From contig JAITOO010000145.1 in the NCBI GenBank assembly GCA_031289875.1, positions 1 to 7,595 of the forward strand: 7,595 bases of DNA. The letters run 5' to 3'. The translations under genes and the position numbers were made by a program. The DNA is from Flavobacteriaceae bacterium (GTDB taxonomy: Bacteria; Bacteroidota; Bacteroidia; Flavobacteriales; Weeksellaceae). A model generated the notes under the pieces. It had not been told where the DNA came from and did not search any database. It was given only the letters and a program-made list of their open reading frames with translations. Shown one piece after another: positions 6,387-7,595 of this stretch (the first letter of the stretch is position 1; each line of letters starts with the position of its first letter).

Positions 6387-7349
6387 ATGAAAAACTTTTT
6401 TTCTTTTCACGATGTGGAAAACATCAATGATTTATTAGCCAACGCATTGGAAATAAAAAAGAATCCTTTTTCACAACAAGAAATCGGGAAGAACAAAACC
6501 GTTGGGTTGCTGTTTTTCAATCCTTCCCTGCGGACGCGCGTGAGTTCGCAGAAAGCCGCCTATAACTTGGGCGCTAATGTCTGGGTATTGAACGCAGGCT
6601 CAGATGCTTGGACGTTGGAAACTGAAGACGGTGTTGTGATGAACGGCGATACACAAGAACACTTGAAAGACGCCGTCCGCGTGCTGGCAAAGTATTGCGA
6701 CTTGCTGGGCGTGAGAACTTTCCCCAAATTGCAGAATAAAGAGTACGATTATAACGAGGTGTTATTCCATAAGATACTGTCAGAGTCTTCCGTTCCTGTG
6801 GTGAGTTTGGAAACCGCCACGTTGCACCCTTTGCAGTCTTTTGCCGATTTAATTACTGTTGCAGAACACTCTCATTTTCAATCTGAAAGAAAAAAAGTAA
6901 AAGTTGTTTTAACTTGGGCACCTCACCCTAAAAAATTGCCTCAATCCGTACCAAACTCTTTTGCCCAATGGTTTTCCAACGTTGATTGGATTGACCTGAC
7001 CATCGTTCAGCCGAAAGGTTACGAATTGAACCCTGAATTTACACAAGGTGCAGCGATTGAGTACGACCAGGACAAAGCGTTGGAGGGCGCAGATTTCGTC
7101 TATGCAAAAAATTGGAGTTCTTATGAACATTACGGGCAAATTCTGTCTCAGGACGAGAGTTGGACTATCACGATGGAAAAAATGAAACGGACGAACAACG
7201 GCAAATTCATGCACTGTCTGCCCGTGCGCAGAAACGTTATCGTTACTGATGAAGTATTGGATTCCGATTATTCGTTGGTCACTTCCGAAGCAGAAAACCG
7301 GATTTATTCCGCCCAAACTGTTTTTCATGAACTGTTGAAAAATTCCTGA
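6387..7349 (+). CDS. argF': N-acyl-L-ornithine transcarbamylase (N-succinyl- or N-acetylornithine carbamoyltransferase)
   Basis: This 320-residue transferase moves the carbamoyl group from carbamoyl phosphate to an N-acylated ornithine, giving N-acylcitrulline for arginine synthesis. The carbamoyl-phosphate loop reads SLRTR (47-51), with HPLQ (147-150) downstream. TWAPHP (176-181), KNWSSY (241-246) and HCLPVRRN (276-283) mark the acylornithine branch rather than ordinary ornithine transcarbamylase. From memory it aligns almost without gaps through residue 95 to the 318-residue Bacteroides fragilis N-succinylornithine enzyme. At position 90, where that enzyme has Pro (succinyl-specific) and the Xanthomonas acetyl enzyme has Glu, this protein has Gln (NGDTQEHL, 86-93). 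The acyl group is therefore left open. The ATG at 6387 is chosen because the upstream TTG at 6366 lies in the -7 box and the ATG matches the family N-terminus. The gene is divergent from the pyrD-type gene and is followed by a bidirectional terminator. Confidence 0.93.
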   Translation: MKNFFSFHDVENINDLLANALEIKKNPFSQQEIGKNKTVGLLFFNPSLRTRVSSQKAAYNLGANVWVLNAGSDAWTLETEDGVVMNGDTQEHLKDAVRVLAKYCDLLGVRTFPKLQNKEYDYNEVLFHKILSESSVPVVSLETATLHPLQSFADLITVAEHSHFQSERKKVKVVLTWAPHPKKLPQSVPNSFAQWFSNVDWIDLTIVQPKGYELNPEFTQGAAIEYDQDKALEGADFVYAKNWSSYEHYGQILSQDESWTITMEKMKRTNNGKFMHCLPVRRNVIVTDEVLDSDYSLVTSEAENRIYSAQTVFHELLKNS

Positions 7350-7370
7350 AAATCAACTTAAAACAACCAT

Positions 7371-7387
7371 GCGGTTTTTTATACCGC
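7371..7387 (+). other. Short hairpin after argF'
   Basis: GCGGT (7371-7375) and ACCGC (7383-7387) form a 5-bp stem with a 7-nt loop, followed by only four T. It lies 21 nt after the argF' stop. It is too small and its T-run too short to call a terminator alone; the stronger stem at 7412-7459 probably does that job. Confidence 0.25.
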
Positions 7388-7409
7388 TTTTGAAAAATCA
7401 TACAAGACT

Positions 7410-7459
7410 AAAAAAAAATCTTGAAAATTGCTTCTACAAACAGTTTTCAAGATTTTTTT
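7410..7459. terminator. Bidirectional intrinsic terminator between argF' and tRNA-Phe
   Basis: Arms 7412-7430 and 7441-7459 pair over 19 positions with a single G-U wobble and a 10-nt loop. The stem's outer part is an A-run (7410-7418) on the left and a T-run (7453-7459) on the right, so each strand reads a hairpin followed by U-rich RNA. It can end argF' on the plus strand and tRNA-Phe on the minus strand, starting 4 nt beyond the mature tRNA 3' end. Confidence 0.8.
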
Positions 7460-7463
7460 CTTG

Positions 7464-7536
7464 TGGTACCTCTTGGAATCGAACCAAGGACACAAGGATT
7501 TTCAGTCCTTTGCTCTACCAACTGAGCTAAGGTACC
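7464..7536 (-). tRNA. tRNA-Phe (anticodon GAA)
   Basis: A complete 73-nt cloverleaf reads on the minus strand. The acceptor GGTACCT pairs with AGGTACC, and the discriminator is A. The D-arm is GCTC/GAGC with an AGTTGGTA loop. The anticodon stem AAGGA/TCCTT encloses loop CTGAAAA (anticodon GAA). The variable loop is GTGTC, and the T-arm CTTGG/CCAAG encloses TTCGATT. The next template bases read CAA, so the 3' CCA is not encoded and must be added by nucleotidyltransferase. A promoter lies just upstream and the bidirectional terminator just downstream, so it appears to be a single-gene unit. Confidence 0.97.
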
Positions 7537-7550
7537 CCAGTTTTGAGGTG

Positions 7551-7580
7551 CAAATATACGGCTATTTTTCAAAGCGCAAA
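7551..7580 (-). promoter_or_regulatory. Promoter of tRNA-Phe (-33 TTTG, 18-nt spacer, -7 TATATTTG)
   Basis: On the minus strand TTTG (7577-7580) and TATATTTG (7551-7558) are 18 nt apart, a good match to the Bacteroidota promoter. The -7 box ends 14 nt before the mature tRNA 5' end, predicting a 5' leader of about ten nucleotides for RNase P to remove. Confidence 0.65.
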
Positions 7581-7595
7581 ATTTTTTGAAAAAAA

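Noticed and set aside
6909..7328. Minus-strand open frame of 139 codons opposite argF'
   Set aside because: Antisense to the conserved C-terminal half of argF'. No independent signal.

Overview
The window looks like ordinary chromosome from a member of the Bacteroidota. Four things point there. There is a PorV/PorQ-family outer-membrane protein. The argF'-type transcarbamylase closely resembles Bacteroides N-succinylornithine transcarbamylase. The methylmalonyl-CoA mutase small subunit is of the short type. Every transcription-unit start carries a TAnnTTTG -7 box, with no obvious reliance on Shine-Dalgarno sites. Genus cannot be fixed from this sequence. No insertion sequence, CRISPR array, prophage or defence gene is visible.

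Layout: (1) 1-162 holds no supported gene. (2) 163-474 (-) encodes a DUF3817-type membrane protein, divergent from a PorV/PorQ-like beta-barrel gene at 579-1688 (+). The shared 104-nt gap has a promoter-like box for each gene and a small dyad. (3) 1689-1852 is a convergent gap with a perfect 10-bp hairpin. (4) 1853-5152 (-) is a compact operon read in the order udk (uridine kinase), a DivIC/FtsB-like septum protein, a mutA-like methylmalonyl-CoA mutase small subunit, and an AI-2E-family membrane protein. Its junctions are +4 nt, +6 nt and a 4-nt ATGA overlap. (5) 5153-5310 is a leader/spacer with a candidate udk promoter. (6) 5311-6240 (-) is a class 1A (fumarate-type) dihydroorotate dehydrogenase, divergent from argF' at 6387-7349 (+). 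Their 146-nt gap contains two promoter-like boxes and several dyads. (7) 7350-7463 holds a strong bidirectional terminator between argF' and tRNA-Phe(GAA) at 7464-7536 (-), whose promoter lies at 7551-7580. No gene-free stretch exceeds 300 bases.

Functionally, the genes are housekeeping metabolism (pyrimidine de novo synthesis and salvage, acylated-ornithine arginine pathway, propionate/methylmalonyl metabolism), cell division and envelope. I do not see a new multi-gene system. The points most worth checking are the class 1A DHODH in this lineage, the Gln at the residue that sets acyl-ornithine specificity in argF', the dyad-rich pyrD/argF' control region, and the absence of mutB next to mutA.
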